Below, piece after piece: positions 1 to 22,200 of a stretch of 64,000 nt of DNA. How positions within the stretch are numbered: the first letter of the stretch is position 1; the number at the start of each line of letters is the position of its first letter. The notes under the pieces are model-generated. The model saw only the letters and a program-made list of their open reading frames with translations, made no database searches and was not told the origin of the DNA. The DNA lies in NCBI RefSeq assembly GCF_042242105.1, contig NC_092021.1:5940355-6004354 (forward strand), in the 5' to 3' direction. This DNA is from Pempheris klunzingeri (taxonomy: Eukaryota; Chordata; Actinopteri; Acropomatiformes; Pempheridae). Both the position numbers and the translations under genes were made by a program.

Positions 1-7881
<7,881 letters not shown>

Positions 7882-8061
7882 GAGCAATCAAACACCTCAT
7901 CATCCATCCGGTCTTATCCACATCTATATCAGGAATATATGGACTACCTAAAAAAGCACTGGCTGAACAATGCAAAACTGGCTATTTCATACATTTTTTT
8001 CTTCTTTGTCCATAGTAATATGCTTATCTTGTAATATGTGCTTCAGATTTTAATATGTTAC

Positions 8062-8067
8062 AATAAA
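8062..8067 (+). promoter_or_regulatory. gli2: proximal poly(A) signal of gli2
   Basis: AATAAA 180 bp after the stop codon, upstream of the transposon. Use of this site would give a short UTR without it. Confidence 0.45.
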
Positions 8068-8424
8068 AATGAATAATAAGTATAGCTAGGTTTAAGGACA
8101 TTTTTCTACCATAATGTGTTAAAAAGCCATACTTTTACCAACAAATACACGATAGCCCAGGGTATATAAATGCATCTACAAACAATTGCCATTCAGTATT
8201 TGCTGGTGTAATAGCCCTTTACAATGTGGTGCACTGAAAGCATTTCATATAATACCTTGCTGAGGATATCAAGTTTCAGCATCTGAGTTTGACATGAAAG
8301 GTACGTGGAAATGGACATTATATGTAGATAACAGATACTATTTTCTCATGACGACATTTCTGTGTATAGATTATACTGTATGGTACTTGCTTTAAGTTAT
8401 GCTATATACTTTTGATGTTTAAAT

Positions 8425-9068
8425 TAGGGCTGTCAAAGAAGCAGTATGAACCCCTACTATTAATTAAAAAAGGAATGAATTTGGAAATCTATTTCGCTGT
8501 ACCTTTTATATGTACAATACAATGTGAGTTAAGGGAAGACTTGCACAGTAAAAAATTTTATGAAAATTAAGACTTTTTTGTGACTTTGTTTAAAACTCTG
8601 TCACATGGCTCTTTACAGGCAAATTATTGCAGAACCACAATTTCTTTACCTTTTAACTTCACTACCAAATATGTAAGTGCTTGAAGCTGCTTGAAGCATA
8701 GTCCAAGCAGAAAAACAAACCATGCATGTAGAGATTGATACATGCTTGTTTTGAAAAAAAAATTAACTGCCACTGCAGTTTATGTGTATGCACTTAATTG
8801 AACTAACGTGCAGCATCAGAAATAAGCTTAGATGTGCAAGTGTTGCAACCTGCCTTGTGAAAAACTTGACTCAAGCAAACCTAGATTTTGGAACAAAGGT
8901 TCATTTGTGAATCTGAGCAAATTTCAAATGTTAAACATAAAAATGAAACATGCGCAGGATTTTTTTAATGAAATTTCTTTTAATACAATATTCAATTAAC
9001 CAGGTTGTAATTCAAGCAAAAATCTGTGACTAATTTCTGTTTACAAAATCAAGAATTTGACAGCCCTA
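8425..9068. mobile_element. hAT-like non-autonomous DNA element in the gli2 3' UTR
   Basis: Terminal inverted repeats TAGGGCTGTCAAA (8425-8437) and TTTGACAGCCCTA (9056-9068) bound 644 bp without an ORF. The flanks are a degenerate 8-bp target duplication, GTTTAAAT (8417-8424) against GTATAAAC (9069-9076), 6 of 8 matching, as expected for hAT elements. The TAGGGCTGTCAAA terminus is common in dispersed fish repeats. Confidence 0.8.
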
Positions 9069-9625
9069 GTATAAACACATGGTTGTACAACACTATGATC
9101 CACAGATGTTAAGTACTTTTTGATGATGGTCTGAGCTCCTGGGGATAGCACTGTAAGATCAGATTTCCTTCTTTGCCCTCTGGATCAGAGGCATTAACTC
9201 TCCATGGTCCCATCTCACAAGGGTAAATGATTGAAAAGGACAAGGATGTGCCTCAGTGTCTGTTGGGGCACATGAACCCATGTGTCTGATGAGAAGTATT
9301 CTCTAAAAGAATATACAAGTACCTCTGTGTTCTCAGAAGAGATCCAATCCTAATTAACACATTCATACCACCCCCCTTCGCTGCACCCCATACTTCCCCT
9401 GGGCTCTGGATGAACTGCAGAGAAGTCCAGGAAGGGACAGAGACTTTGATAATGAAATCCTGTTTCGGACCGAACTAGCCCTGCGAATTCCTCATTTTTA
9501 TTATGCTTGCTGAATTTCTAAGTAGCCTTTAAACTGTTTGTGTGTATGCTACCATTCACTTCTACTATTCTCAGTATGTGTGGGTTTTTTGTGAGTGTGT
9601 GTGTATATAGCTTTTGTACATTTCA

Positions 9626-9631
9626 AATAAA
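9626..9631 (+). promoter_or_regulatory. gli2: distal poly(A) signal of gli2
   Basis: AATAAA followed by a T-rich stretch (ctcctttttttctgttt), a good cleavage context. Taken as the main end of the gene. Confidence 0.6.
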
Positions 9632-10555
9632 CTATCTCCTTTTTTTCTGTTTAAATTCCTGCATTGTGTCATCTTTGATATAACATGGTCTGTGGTCCCT
9701 GGAGGCCACATGAAAGTAGGGCTAGTACACTATAAGTGAAATCACTTTTGGCATGTTCTCAAAATTCTGCTGAGAACAGCTCCGATACTCGCTGTAACTC
9801 CAGCAGCCATGTTTATGAAGGGTGTGCACACATAGAGAGTACGCTGAGCAACAGATTTTAATGAAAACAACCTTGTTTGAAAGGATGGTTCTTCACTGTA
9901 CACATGTACTGCCTAGGGAATAGACAAATATAACATGTTAGTGAAAATAGAACGTTTTAAAATTAATGCACTGCATTAGTAGTCTCCACCAACTGCTAAA
10001 GCAAATGTCTGGCTCCTCAGCTAAATGCTCCACTATGTTCACCAGCTAGTCTCTAACTGAGTCTGTCTGATGTTTGGTGCTAAACAGGTAGTGCACAATA
10101 GGTTTACTGCAGCTTTTTGTTGAAAGCAGCAGCCTGCAGTGGCCTAAAACAACATTGTAAGAGAGAGAGCGAAAACATTTTCAAGTGTCAGACCACACAA
10201 CTAAACAAAGCGCTGAAACCCACTATAAAGCTCCATAAAGCCAAACAGAGCCGCAGATTCAGCTGATAATTCTCACAGACTGTTAATAAAGATGGATCAC
10301 AGGACAGCTCCTCATCTCAATCACCTCCAGTGGCTCGATGCAGTACAGGTCCTAAACCCCTCTCCATCCATGTTAGCGGATGGGACATGGGATAACTAAA
10401 AAAAAATCAAAGCCTAATAAATGTTTCCAAAAAACCTTTCTGTCATTTTAGGTAGTATTTACATGAGATTTACTTTTATTCACTTGTTGGAGAGTTAGCC
10501 GAGTACTCATACTTTATTCATAGAGTGCAAAATCACATATGACAAAGACTTTGGT

Positions 10556-10900
10556 CTTTACCTGCTTTATATGAAAAGTGTATTGAGATAATGTTTGTTA
10601 TGAATTGATGCTATATAAATGATTAAAGATTGACAATTTGCCTCAGGGGGCTTCACAGTCTGTAAAATGCACATGAGTCCTTTGACCCTTGCTTTAGTTA
10701 AGGAAAGACTCCCAAAAAAAACCTTTTCAACAGGGAAACTTTCCATCGATACCACCCTGATGGTTGACTTAGTGTAGCATAAACACTGAAAACACGGGTA
10801 AATGGCTAGCCTAGCTGTGTGCAAACATTAAGAATGTTAAAGAATAATGTGCATACCAGCACCTTTAAAGCTCACTAATCAAAATGCTTCACATTTAAAT
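10556..10900 (+). repeat. fish interspersed repeats, including an L2/Maui-like LINE tail
   Basis: 10572-10634 resembles the usual fish L2-type 3' end (a 'ttgagataatg ... gctatataaat' block followed by short AT-rich repeats). 10640-10900 continues with sequence of a type widely dispersed in fish genomes ('tttgcctcagggggcttcac', 'cagcacctttaaagctcact'). Recognised by eye from known fish repeats. Confidence 0.5.
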
Positions 10901-11570
10901 GACTTACTCTCTGGACACGCACACACACAGTGTTAGGTGACTTGGTGAATTGTAATTAAGGGGTGTGGGTGTATGGATATAGGATATGCTGTGCATTTAT
11001 TTGGAGGAGCCAGATTTTAAAGTCATCTAGCAGTCTGGTGTAAATATCCATTCCTTCTGCAGAGCTTTGTCTTGAATAAAATTTCGCTGTGTCGAAAAAA
11101 AGACAAAGCATCTTTTCCTTAAGTTGCTTTAACAGAGATGTAACTCCATAATTGACATAGTGTCAAATTAAACTACGCGCTTTGCACTCTCTTTTCTCCT
11201 GCCTTAGAGTCAGGTCTCTGTAGACTGCTCTGTGATAACTGCAGTGCAGATGCTTCAATAATAGAGGGGCACGCTTTGTTTTGCTTTGAAGCACTTCTGT
11301 ATACTTTTGTGTATCTTTCTTAGTGCTCTGCTAATGAAAAGATAATGTATTATCATCAGTAGTTGCACTTTTTATCCATGATTCTTCACTTGCATACTAG
11401 AGCAAAAGAGGGAGAAAAGACTTCCAGTCTGAAAACCCAGGTGAAAAAGGATACTTCATACACACAAAACGCATACAGAGCAGTTTCTAAAGTTAGATGG
11501 CATGTTGTTCAACATTAACAGTGGCAGGCCAGCCCTAAAGAAATGGGTCCGAGAACAACATAGCACAGGA

Positions 11571-11632
11571 ATGAAGAGAGAGAAGAAAAGGTGCAAGAAA
11601 AGGGAAAAATGAGGAGAAAGAGAGAGAGAGCT
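11571..11632 (+). repeat. GA-rich purine tract
   Basis: A run of A and G with (GA)n near its end. Simple-sequence, no coding content. Confidence 0.7.
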
Positions 11633-14600
11633 ACTTTAGGGTGGAACTGAACGAGGCTAGTAAGAGGTGAGAAACAGGAGACGGACTAGTGATAGGGGAA
11701 CGGGATGGGGGTATAAGGAAAGATGCATAGTGCTAAAAAAAGGAGAACAAATCACTTTTAATTTGACAGCAAATTCAACTGGGGACTAGTTAGAAGTGGA
11801 GAGCCCATTGATTGCTTTTGCCACTGGAATTCCTTATTCTCTTAGAGAGAGGATGGGAGAAAAATAGCCCCAGGGTAAGGAGTCTCACCAGAGAGGAGAA
11901 CAAGAGGTTAGTGAGGCAGAAATGGATGATTAGACAAAGCACACAGATGAGGAAAGACGGTGTGCTGCGAATCATACAGATTCATACTGTAAACAGCACA
12001 TAGGCACACTGTACGGTGCATTCGCATGTGAAAAAGTAAAGACATCAACCTATTCCCGTGACAATGCTGAAAAATCTGACTTTAGAGTAAAGACCGAGTG
12101 AGATTTTAATTGTCCGAGATGTCTGCTCTTTAAGTTGCAGGAAAGGGAAACACATCATGCAGGTGATCTTTGGTGATTGTAGAGCTGTTCAAACTACAGA
12201 TTGTACTTTTGATCATTTTTTTTAGCACACAATACTGCAAAGCTGTAGTTTGTAATTTTGCTGGCCAATGATCTGGCACTGGCACACAGAAGGAAATTCA
12301 ACATTGGTAATTTGCATGTATTAGCCATATTATAATGATACATCAGCGAATACCTCTTGACATGTCATGGCCTTATATATAATAATGGATTTCCCCAAGG
12401 AAACTAATAAAGTACTTATATTATCAAACCTGATATGGCTAACATAGTAGACACAGAGCAACAGCAGGTACTGTACTGCAGTCTGCAGACCTGAGAGGAG
12501 CTGCACATTTCACTCATTCGTTCACTCATGTAAGAATATCTATTACTGCAGCTTTAATAAAATATTCAATTATCTGGTCCACTAACAATAAGCTGTTTCA
12601 AAGAATTTTACACAAAAAACATTTACATTTAGAAGCAAAATCTTTCAATTTCCCAGTCTGATCTTTAATTACCATAATCCAAGCTGGTCAATTCTATCTC
12701 TAGAAAAATATGTAATTATCCCTTCAAATGCACTTCCCAAAAGCTGCATGTGGAGAGGAGGGGGGGAAAGGCAGCTCTATCTGTGGAATCCCTTGCCAGT
12801 CGGCTCAGCTGTCCCTGAGCTGGCCAACGTCTTACTGCAGGGCTCTAAAGTCCTGTTGCCCACTAAGTAGGAGGCATTCGGAGGAAGTCAGCTGTTGGTT
12901 GGTGACATTCGCACTCTGCACCATAGCTGCTACCAGACAAAACAACACGCGTTAGAGAGCAGAGGGTCAAGTGGATGAAAGATTGCTATCCTCAGATGAC
13001 CCACGATGGGCCACAAGCAGTTGCAACTTGAAAATAGATCACACAATACCAGTCGATCTTCATTGGTCCAAAAATGTAATTGATGAGCAACAATGACTCA
13101 GCAGTTACTTTTCTGTAATTTCTCGCTTTAAATTTGATTTGATTATCAAGCTTATTTATCTCTCTTGAGCTCCACGAGCTGTGGGGCAATGTTGGTTTCA
13201 CACAGTGTCATAGAGCCACTGCATGACCTGTTGGTCTTGTTTGAAATTATTTGTGTCATTTCATGTAAGACGTGTCAGTCATGATAGAGGCTGAAAAACT
13301 ATCTTGCAGAACTTGTACAGTTCTATATACAGAACTTTGCATCCTCACTCACTCATCTATATCTCTAACCCAGATCCATCAGGTCTTCCTTCCAGCTTTA
13401 CTTACTTAACAGTTCACCAGTTCCCAGTGGTGTGTGAACAGAAACTCATTGTTTGATGCTTTTGGTGCTATGGGCACTTCTCAAATCCTTCCTTTTGTGG
13501 AACTGAACATTACGGTTTTTACCAGCATCCATCTCTGTCCGTCTCCCTTCACATACACACAAATGAAACGCTGTGCTAACACAATAAGCTGATCACCACT
13601 AAGGCCGCTGGTGTATCTATCAATTAGATTTTTTGATATTTCGATGCTGATGCTATGAATCTAACTTGCTTTTTCATGCAAATGGGATCAAATGGGCCAA
13701 AATTTGTAATGAACCCTAAATGTATTTGAGGGAATTTCAAGAAGTGTGTCGCATTTTGCTCTTTGGCCTTTGAGGTCAGGTCGTCATAATAAAGCGATTC
13801 ACTGGCTGGGGCTATTGTGCCTTTCTCCCCAGGCTTAGCTCAGTTTCTCATCAAAGGCTTCCTGCGTTGAGCTCTGTGCCTACTGAGATCAGAGGGACGT
13901 GACCCGTGTCAGAGTCAGGGTTACCTACTGTTCCAATAGAGCTTTGGCCCGTCCTGCTGGTGCTGGCCTAAGGGCAGAACGTGCCCTGCTAAACTCTGGA
14001 AGTGCAAGAATTATGATCAACTCGCACAGAGCCTAGGGGATGGCTGTGATGAAGGCCAGCATTGTGGCCTTCCACCAGGGTGTAAGAGTCCAGGGTCAGT
14101 TCCTAACCCAGATCATGACCTCTCCTAGGTTACCCTCTATTGCCAGCCAGACTGGGGGTCAGATGCTCTGAGAGCTTCGTCATGAGTAGGTCGTTAGAAA
14201 TGCCATCGTTTGATTGAAGTCAGGGGGATCTTCTGATTAAAGGCTTATGTGAGCGAGAGTGAGTGTAGGAAGTGGATGACCTCGTCTTAGCTCTTGGTCA
14301 CTAACCTTTTGAGCTCCTCTTTTATGCTTTTTAGACTTTTCTTTTTCCTGTTGTAACTGGCTCAAAGAATGTACACCCACTCATCTCTCTTATTCAATGC
14401 ACTTTCCCTTTGAAATGAATGGCGTGACAGTAGCCACAAGCCATTCTGTTTATCGAAGCATAATTGTGCATTCATTGATTGTTTTGTTTTTGGTCTTCTG
14501 GATACCATGCCACTGAAATAAATCATTAAAAATTCTTTAATATTCCTGCATTCATTGAAAGTTAAATATACATCTCTTGAAGCAAAGAAAAATGTAATGG

Positions 14601-15654
14601 GCAAAGACCACAGGGAGTAAGGGCTGTTCTGTTTTTGCTAATGTTCCTTTGGTTTGGCTCACTCACATTTTCTTCAGGCCACATTGACCAAAGCGCCTCC
14701 CTAACACCGTGACAACCCTCTCATCGTAGCATTTTTGCTTCTTCTGAGGCAAAAGCACTAATAGGCCAAAGGAGGTTTCCCACCCTAAACCTGAACCCTT
14801 GACCTTGTTTAGGGGTTGGGAGACCTGGGTTGTAGCTAATGTTGCTACATAAAAGCTGTCGTCGATGGACTAGTATTTTCACATCCTCAACACTGTAATT
14901 ATGTGGTGGAAATGTCAACTAGAGCTGCAGTTTGAATAGCTGAGCACAGCTGAGAGACAGTGGAATGACTGCGCTTCAAAAAAGCCATCTACAGTAGAAT
15001 TTACCCTTAAAACCTTGCAAACAGATATTTTAGTGTGTTTGTTTTCCTTAATAACATGGGTCTGGAATCCCTGAAAAGAGCACTCAGCACTGAGATAATT
15101 TCCACACCATCATAAATCAATGGCACAAAGATGCCGATGCCATAAGGCATTTTAGAGAAACTAACCACAGCACGTAAGGCTCTGGGGTCAGTTACCTTTA
15201 ACTGTTGCAAAAGTTCCAGCTGGTGACTTGAGTTTAACTTGAGGCCTGACCATCTCACAAGTATCATATAATCACCCTTCTTTTCCCCGGGGCTGCAGGC
15301 AGGAAAGGGGGTCTGATGCAGCAGAAAAATCAGCCCAGACAAAACACAGATTGTTTCCTTCCATACAAAGCACAATGGTCCACTTGCCAAAACAAAGTTC
15401 CTCTTTTTAGCACACACAGCAGGTCTATGTAGAATGGTAAACCACTGTGGCACTGTCAAAAGGAAGGAACAAGTGTTGCATATATCCTGGACATATTGCC
15501 AGCACGTGGGATGTTGTCTATTTTGAGGAACTGCTACTTCCCTCTTTCATTCTGTATCATCATCTTTTATCATTTTAAACCACTGGAAATGGTTAAACTG
15601 CATCTTAAAATGCATAGAAAGTTCATCACTGTTCATTCAAAATGTAATTTTGCG

Positions 15655-15775
15655 TAGCTGGTAAACAGACTCTAAATTGCCCGTGTGAGTGTGAGCTTGA
15701 GTAGTTGTCTGTCTCTGTGTGTGGCCCTGTGATTGGCTGGCGACCAATCCAGGGTGACACCCCCCAATAAATGCC
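15655..15775 (+). repeat. RTE-like LINE 3'-tail relic
   Basis: The run 'gactctaaattgcccgtgtg ... ttgtctgtctctgtgtgtgg ... gattggctggcgaccaatcc' is the well-known dispersed 3' region of fish RTE-type LINEs. No coding part remains. Confidence 0.65.
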
Positions 15776-18383
15776 CCATGTGTCCTCTAAGTCTGTCAAA
15801 TCAATGTATTGAATGTTGTGGATAAGGCTGAAAAATTATGTTTTTTCTCTTTTTTTTTTAAATAAATCTACTGAAAAGAGTAAAGTATTGTGTGCATCAA
15901 AGATCTGTGCCAAAGAGCTCCATTGATGTCCAAAAACTAGAAAAAACACATCAGTGAAGACAAAACGGTTATGATGTATATCATGTACAACCATTGTTAT
16001 AATGAAAATACTGATTAGTGCTTTTACATTTTTAGTAGAAATGATGGACTTCAAGGTTTGAATTCCATCGATAGGACAGGAAGTCAGATTATTGAGTGTT
16101 GAGAGAGAGATCAACTAACATATTGGTGGCTTTGGTCTTTTTGTTGGATTTGTTGACAACAAGAACATGTTTGTTTTTAGTTTTTTAGACGTATTTAAAG
16201 AAATATCAAACTACTATGGCCAGCAGCTGGAACACATTGGAGGTTCCCTCATACTGTCTCTTAACATCCTTCAACAGTAATCCAATTGTGTTAACGTGGT
16301 GATACTGATAGTTGGTCCATATGCAGCAATCCATTTGCCTCCTGATGCAGTGGAGTACTCACAGTGTTGAAAGGCTTCCCCCTCTGATATGCTCTACACT
16401 GCAAATGAAAATATTCTTTTGGATGGAAATTCACTTTCAGTGAATGATATAGCTGCAAATCAGTACCACTGTAATTTTCCCTGACAGCATTTTAAATGTC
16501 CAGAGCCTCGCGCTTTGAACATGTCTACGTTGATCATGTGCCTGCTGGATACAGCGACGCTTTATCAAGAATACAAAAATCCAACTGCGGCCTTACCAGA
16601 AATGGACTCCAGCTGTAGTATGACAGTCTCTGGCAATGCTGGCAATGTCTCACTCCTCACAGTGACCAGTGTAAGAAAATGAGTAAGTCATTGTGAAGAC
16701 AACAACAACTGTATTTTCCACAAGATAAAACTGACAGTAACATCTGTGTTTGTTCAAACCTTTCAAATAGATCTCACTTGAGGCAACAATAACGTAACAT
16801 TGACAAATACAAACCTGATGTCACTATGATGGATTGCACACGTCGAGTAAGTTTCGCTTTCAGTTTCATGGATATAAACCTAATGTAAAACAGCACTGCT
16901 TTTTAGTGCCTCAACATCTGATCTTCCTCTTTGTACTCCAAAATATTTGTTAAATCAAAGACGGACACCTCATGTAGGATCTGATCCTCCATAGAGGAGG
17001 ATGCATGCGTTTCGTTCTTAGCTGCATCCTTACCAAACAGCTGAAGGAAAACCACTCACTACTTGGCTTTTAGTGTAACTCAGGTACGGTGCTAAAGTCC
17101 TCGCTGATATCCCTGCTTTTAGCACTCCAACGTGTCAAAATGTCCCATTTTAGGTGACAATGGATTATCACACATCTAATCTCCAGCTACATGGGTGGGG
17201 TGACTAAGAGCATCATTTTGACTGACAACAGGATACTGCTGCTAAACGCTCCAGATATATCCAACATAACCCACACAGCTGCACAGCTATTCTGAACCAA
17301 CCATCAACTTTGACACACTTGAATGTGGATCAGAGAACAGTGATCTTGAGTATGAATCACTAATGCAAAAGCATTTGGTTGTCTACTCTTGGAAAATCCA
17401 TTGTGGTCATCCTGCATTTATGCGTAATCACTATATATCCTGCAAACCAGTCGTTGTATTCTGCGACAATTTTGGTTACAGTTTGCAATTTTGGTCCTTA
17501 AGTAGGCTCATCTTGACTCTTTAGATTTATAAAGTCTAAAATGTGGACTAAACAAAGCCATAGAAATCTGTTGTAATCACTGTCCCACACATTATGATGT
17601 CTAAACAAAATAATGCAGAAAGTGTGAGCAGTGTGGAGCACGATACTTCACTATCAGATACTGTGTGTTTATTGCCACACTGACCACTTGACTATTGTAC
17701 CTTTGTCAATGTTGCAGCCTCTGTGTCAGACAGCCTGACGTGGCTGTTAATTTTAATTTGACAAAAATGTCAAGACACATGTGGCATTTCACATCTTGCC
17801 AGCCAGAGAGAAGTGTTGACTGACAAATCACTGAGATTGTGAATGAATCTTGGAGCAATGACATGGCAACGGACCACTCTCAGTTTTCCATTTTTAATTC
17901 CTATCTTGATGAACGGTTTGTTCACTGGGCCATTGGTCGCTCCGACACTTTGGTCCAGACAGAAATATATCATCAACTAAAGGATGGATTACCATAACAT
18001 TTTGTGCAGACGTTCATTTCCCCCTTAGGATGAGTTATGATTTTAGTGACAGTTTTTCATATAGCACCACCGTGAGGTCATGCCATCTTAGCATTGTCAT
18101 CACGCACGTGTTTGCATGCTGATGTTATCATTTAGCTCAGTAAAGCCTCACAGAGCTGCTGACATGGCTGTGTAGATGCTTGCTCTTTTTAAATGCTAGA
18201 TGAGGCCTCGTCTTATCCCACAGCTGCAAAACAGCTTTATGAGTGGGTTACAGGCAGATCATAGTCTGACCTTTTCCTCCTCAGTTTGAGTAAGTCTCAA
18301 AGAAGGGAAAGCTTTTTGATCCTAAGCCAGTTATCCAGTGGGAAAATGGGCAGGACCTTAATGAGGATGATAGTCTTTTAAGT

Positions 18384-18419
18384 GCATATGTATGTATGTA
18401 TGTGTGTATGTATGTATGA
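18384..18419. repeat. (TATG)n microsatellite
   Basis: Tetranucleotide run with one GTGT interruption. Confidence 0.9.
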
Positions 18420-18879
18420 TTTCGTAGAAAATGTATGGTACACCAGGAATCCAACCAATGATCGTAATAATAAGTGCATTTTCCTCGAGCAGATTAAGCC
18501 TTGTTTAGAAATCCATGCAGCCACCAGGGTATGAAAGTCAGCCTGTGACTGACAGTCTTGATGGAGATGTCATGTGAGCTGGCAGCAGTGCAGGGGCTCT
18601 GATCGTAGAAGTTGTTCCCTGTGGTCAGAGTGAAAAACCTGCTTTGTGCTGAACCAAAAAGCCCTCACTGGTTTTCCTCTTCTCCTCTGGCTGGGTATCT
18701 CTGTGGCAGCGGTTCCAAGAGCCAGACCCTCACCACCACCACACTTCCCATCCCCAAACCCCCCCCACCCCCCTCACTTCCCCCTTTCATTTCTGTCCAT
18801 TAGCAATCCAGAGGGGGAGGTTTTGCTGAAAACAAACAACAACAAACAAAAGACCAAAGTGGGGCGAGGAGTGTGGACG

Positions 18880-19260
18880 GGGGTGTAGAGGGAGAACTTC
18901 TGTGTGAAATAATTGCGAGGAACAATTTCAAACAGATGTCTGTTTGGACTTGGCCCTGGGCTCGTGTCCCCGTTAAATATAGTGATTTGATTGGAAAACA
19001 AGTAGTGTGAGATGGGCTGGCAGCCAATCGGACCATTCAGGGGCTCTCTAATGACCCCCAAGGGTCGAGGGGTCGTCGGAGTAAAAGCAGATCAGAGAGG
19101 ATGTGGGGCCGGCAGCCAGGACAGGGCCCATAAATCTAGCCCATTCTCAGAGGAAGCTATCTTTTTTCACTTGCCATCAAAATTAAAATACAATCACAAT
19201 CGTCACATTGTGCTCCCGCCTGTGTGCAAAGGTTATAATTCAAAGCTAGCAGACAGAGCT
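18880..19260. promoter_or_regulatory. possible conserved noncoding element (weak)
   Basis: A compact stretch with recognisable factor-like words: AACAATTTC (SOX-like), TTAAATATAG (MEF2-like), GCCAATCGG (NF-Y-like) and GACCCCCAA, one to two mismatches from the GLI consensus GACCACCCA. Motif words alone are weak evidence; conservation cannot be tested here. Confidence 0.2.
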
Positions 19261-22200
19261 GGGAGGTTGGGTTGGATGGTGGTGGACTTTTGGGAGGAAG
19301 GTCAACAGGGTCATGTATTTTGGCTCAATGAGAAGTGCTGCTCAGGGAGTTGTGGGAAACTGTCCTACAGATCCATAGATCATAATCCTTGATCACTATG
19401 ACTTCGCTGAAAAAGCCTTACATTTATTCATAAACACAAGTGTGGCAGTGAAGTTAGTGTCACTCTGTTGTCTGCTGCTATGAAATTAAATGTTTATTTC
19501 AAATGTCTAAATCAAGTTCGTGACCACAGCAATTACGTATCACGAATGACATTTGTGAGGGGAACATCTCTGATGGCATGGCCGACCATGAGTTTTTCTT
19601 CCAATTTTCAGCCGGCTCAGCTTGACAAACGTGTTAATGTAGGGCGGACAGCTGCACTTTATGGCAGAATGGCGCAAGATGATCAGGATCATTTTTCATC
19701 CCCGCTGACCATCGAATGAGCACACGTGCTTTTCACTTCCTTAAACATAAAAACCTCATCAGGCTGCCAAAGAAAGAGAGAGAGTGAAGAGAATTTTTTC
19801 TTTCCCCACAACAAAGGGCTTGGTGAGCCCTTTGGTGAGCTGAGCTGAGATTACTCAGCCCCGATACGCTCTCTACAGGGGAGGAAGTGTCAAGATCGCT
19901 CTGACACACACAGGCAAGTTTTTGTAGTTTAACAAATGAAAATATCTTGACTGAATACTCTAGACTGGAATTTAAACTTTTGCTTGAATTCAAATCACTG
20001 TCTAAAAGTATATTCACCTTATGAATAATTACAAGCAGATGGTATTGTCTGGTTTAACAATTACTCTGAAGATGAACAAAATTGCCACAGACAGACAGAT
20101 GTAACATGTTTAAACACTGAATTCAACATTAATGGGTACAGTGCTATTTCATGATTTATACTTGATCAAATCAGCTACAGTATTCAGAAATGAATCTGAC
20201 CGTGACAGTGTACTTTCATGTAAGGATATGGCTGGAAACATTTGATGTTTTTTGTTATTGTCAGCAAATCTCATGAAATAACCAAAACCACCAGCCTACT
20301 TCCTAACTTCCCTGCTTGTGGAGAACCTTTGCATATGTGAGAAAAAAAGTTGTATAAAGCCTTTTTGTGCCTCAAGCAGTGTGACTGGAGTCTGGGTCAG
20401 TCGGGGCTAAACTAGTGTGAAAAAGAAAAAAAAAATCTGTGGGTGTGGAGTTTCAAAGAAGCGAGCTGAGGCTCGAGGCTAAATAGCAGTTACTAGGATA
20501 ACATACCTGAACCTCCGAATTAACTATTGGCAGTAGAGTTGCATTGTGGGTAATGTAGGCACCAGAGGAACGTCTCCCAAAAGAGCACAACCTTTCTGGT
20601 TGTGTTGCATCGAATTTTATCCTGTTTTTCTTTTAAATCACGAGTCCAACTGATTTATTGGAGTGCAAAGCTAAATCTGTGGCGCTCTTTTTTAATTTAA
20701 CTGGATTGACTGGATTTTAATTTTCCTACAACATTTTCTGCATTGAAAATGTACCTTCTGAAGAGCCACAGCAGGATGACACCGTAACATGTTTGCTTTC
20801 ATTTTCCATCACTTTTCGCTCCGTTCTCTGACAGGGATAGACAGGCGATCAGTCACTTGAACCTTGCTGACCCTCAATGCCAAAGGTGCAGGTTTCACTT
20901 TTGTGTGGGTGACAGCAAATCACACTGACACGCTACTACTGGCGTAGCATCAGTCATCTAAATGCACCTCTTTCACAGACCAAAGCCATAAAGACAGTAA
21001 GACAAAGTAGCAAATTCAGTATAATCATATGCATTTCTGGTGGTCATCCTTCTTTGAGTACGAACAGAGACATTTATCACTCTTGAATCTACCCCTAAGT
21101 TGTGATATCCACAGCTTTCACTACAATATGCAATAGGAGGGACACACTTCACATCACCAGAATGACCTCTGACCCCCAACAGATGACCTCCTGAAGATTG
21201 TTTTCAGCCATGTGTTGCAGTGGCACATATACTTAGGACTAACATCTGACTCAATCCATCTTGACTGACACAGCAGAAAGACAGAAACACTGCATACCAA
21301 CGACCAAATTAACTTGTTATTGCCATTTTGTAAACCTACCAAACCAAGACTTACTAAGGGCTTCACAGATGAAACAGTGTGGAGATATTTGGTGAACTTA
21401 GTGGATCTCGTGAGCAAATCTATTGTTTGCAGATGTCAAATCTATCTCGGTCCTGTGTTGTATGTCATATGTATGTCATTTTATTAGGCTTAAAGACACA
21501 TATTAAAATTGAAGAGATCCTTAGATTTTTGGTGTCTAAAGTCTTCCTCTCTTTAAGTGCAGATATACAATCTCTTACAGACATTTGCTACTTGTTGCGC
21601 TATCTGCAGCACTGACATCAGCTTGACACAGACTTTCCCTGTCTTCTGAGGCCAAGAACCTGAACTCAGACAGACCAGAAAGTAACATACATATCCAGTA
21701 ACGGGCTCCACACCTCACTAATCATCATGACCTACATGATAACACACCATCTGCAACACCCCTATAGGAGCTTTTGTGTGCAATCAAGAAACAGAGAAAT
21801 GGCTCTGTTAACCATCCAAATCACAGATGACACTACAAGTCAGACAGTCCATCATCTACAGAGGTGGTAATTCTTCTATTGCGTGTCGATGTGGCTGTCT
21901 GTTGCCTGCAACAGGGAATGCACCGTCCTCCTCCACCCTCTTGTTCACTCATAACCATCTGTCTATTGTTATTGTGGTATGCAAGATGTCAAACTATAAT
22001 ACTCATATCATGGTCTTGTGCCATATATTTAAATAAGTTGCATAACAATTCACTTATCCTATTAAGTTCACTTTGAAAGCAGTGATTCATTTCATGTGAT
22101 TTAGCATCCAGTGGCATTAAAAGTGAATTAAGATTTACTTTAACATACATTTTCTGAAATGTAACTAGCTATCCTGATCTTGTTGACTGGTCTTGGACAC

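Larger units (their letters stand above)
7882..9650 (+). other. gli2: gli2 3' UTR
   Basis: AT-rich, no coding content, about 1.77 kb from the stop to the last plausible poly(A) signal. It holds an internal AATAAA at 8062 and a complete hAT-like element at 8425-9068, so the long transcript would include transposon sequence. Confidence 0.7.

Noticed and set aside
15007..15459. 150-codon open frame on the minus strand in the gli2 downstream intergenic region
   Set aside because: No recognisable domain, no splice context, and a region with stop-poor AT/GC mix; several chance frames of 100-150 codons exist in the window.
19012..19392. 126-codon plus-strand frame
   Set aside because: No domain; overlaps the possible regulatory stretch and lacks splice or start context.
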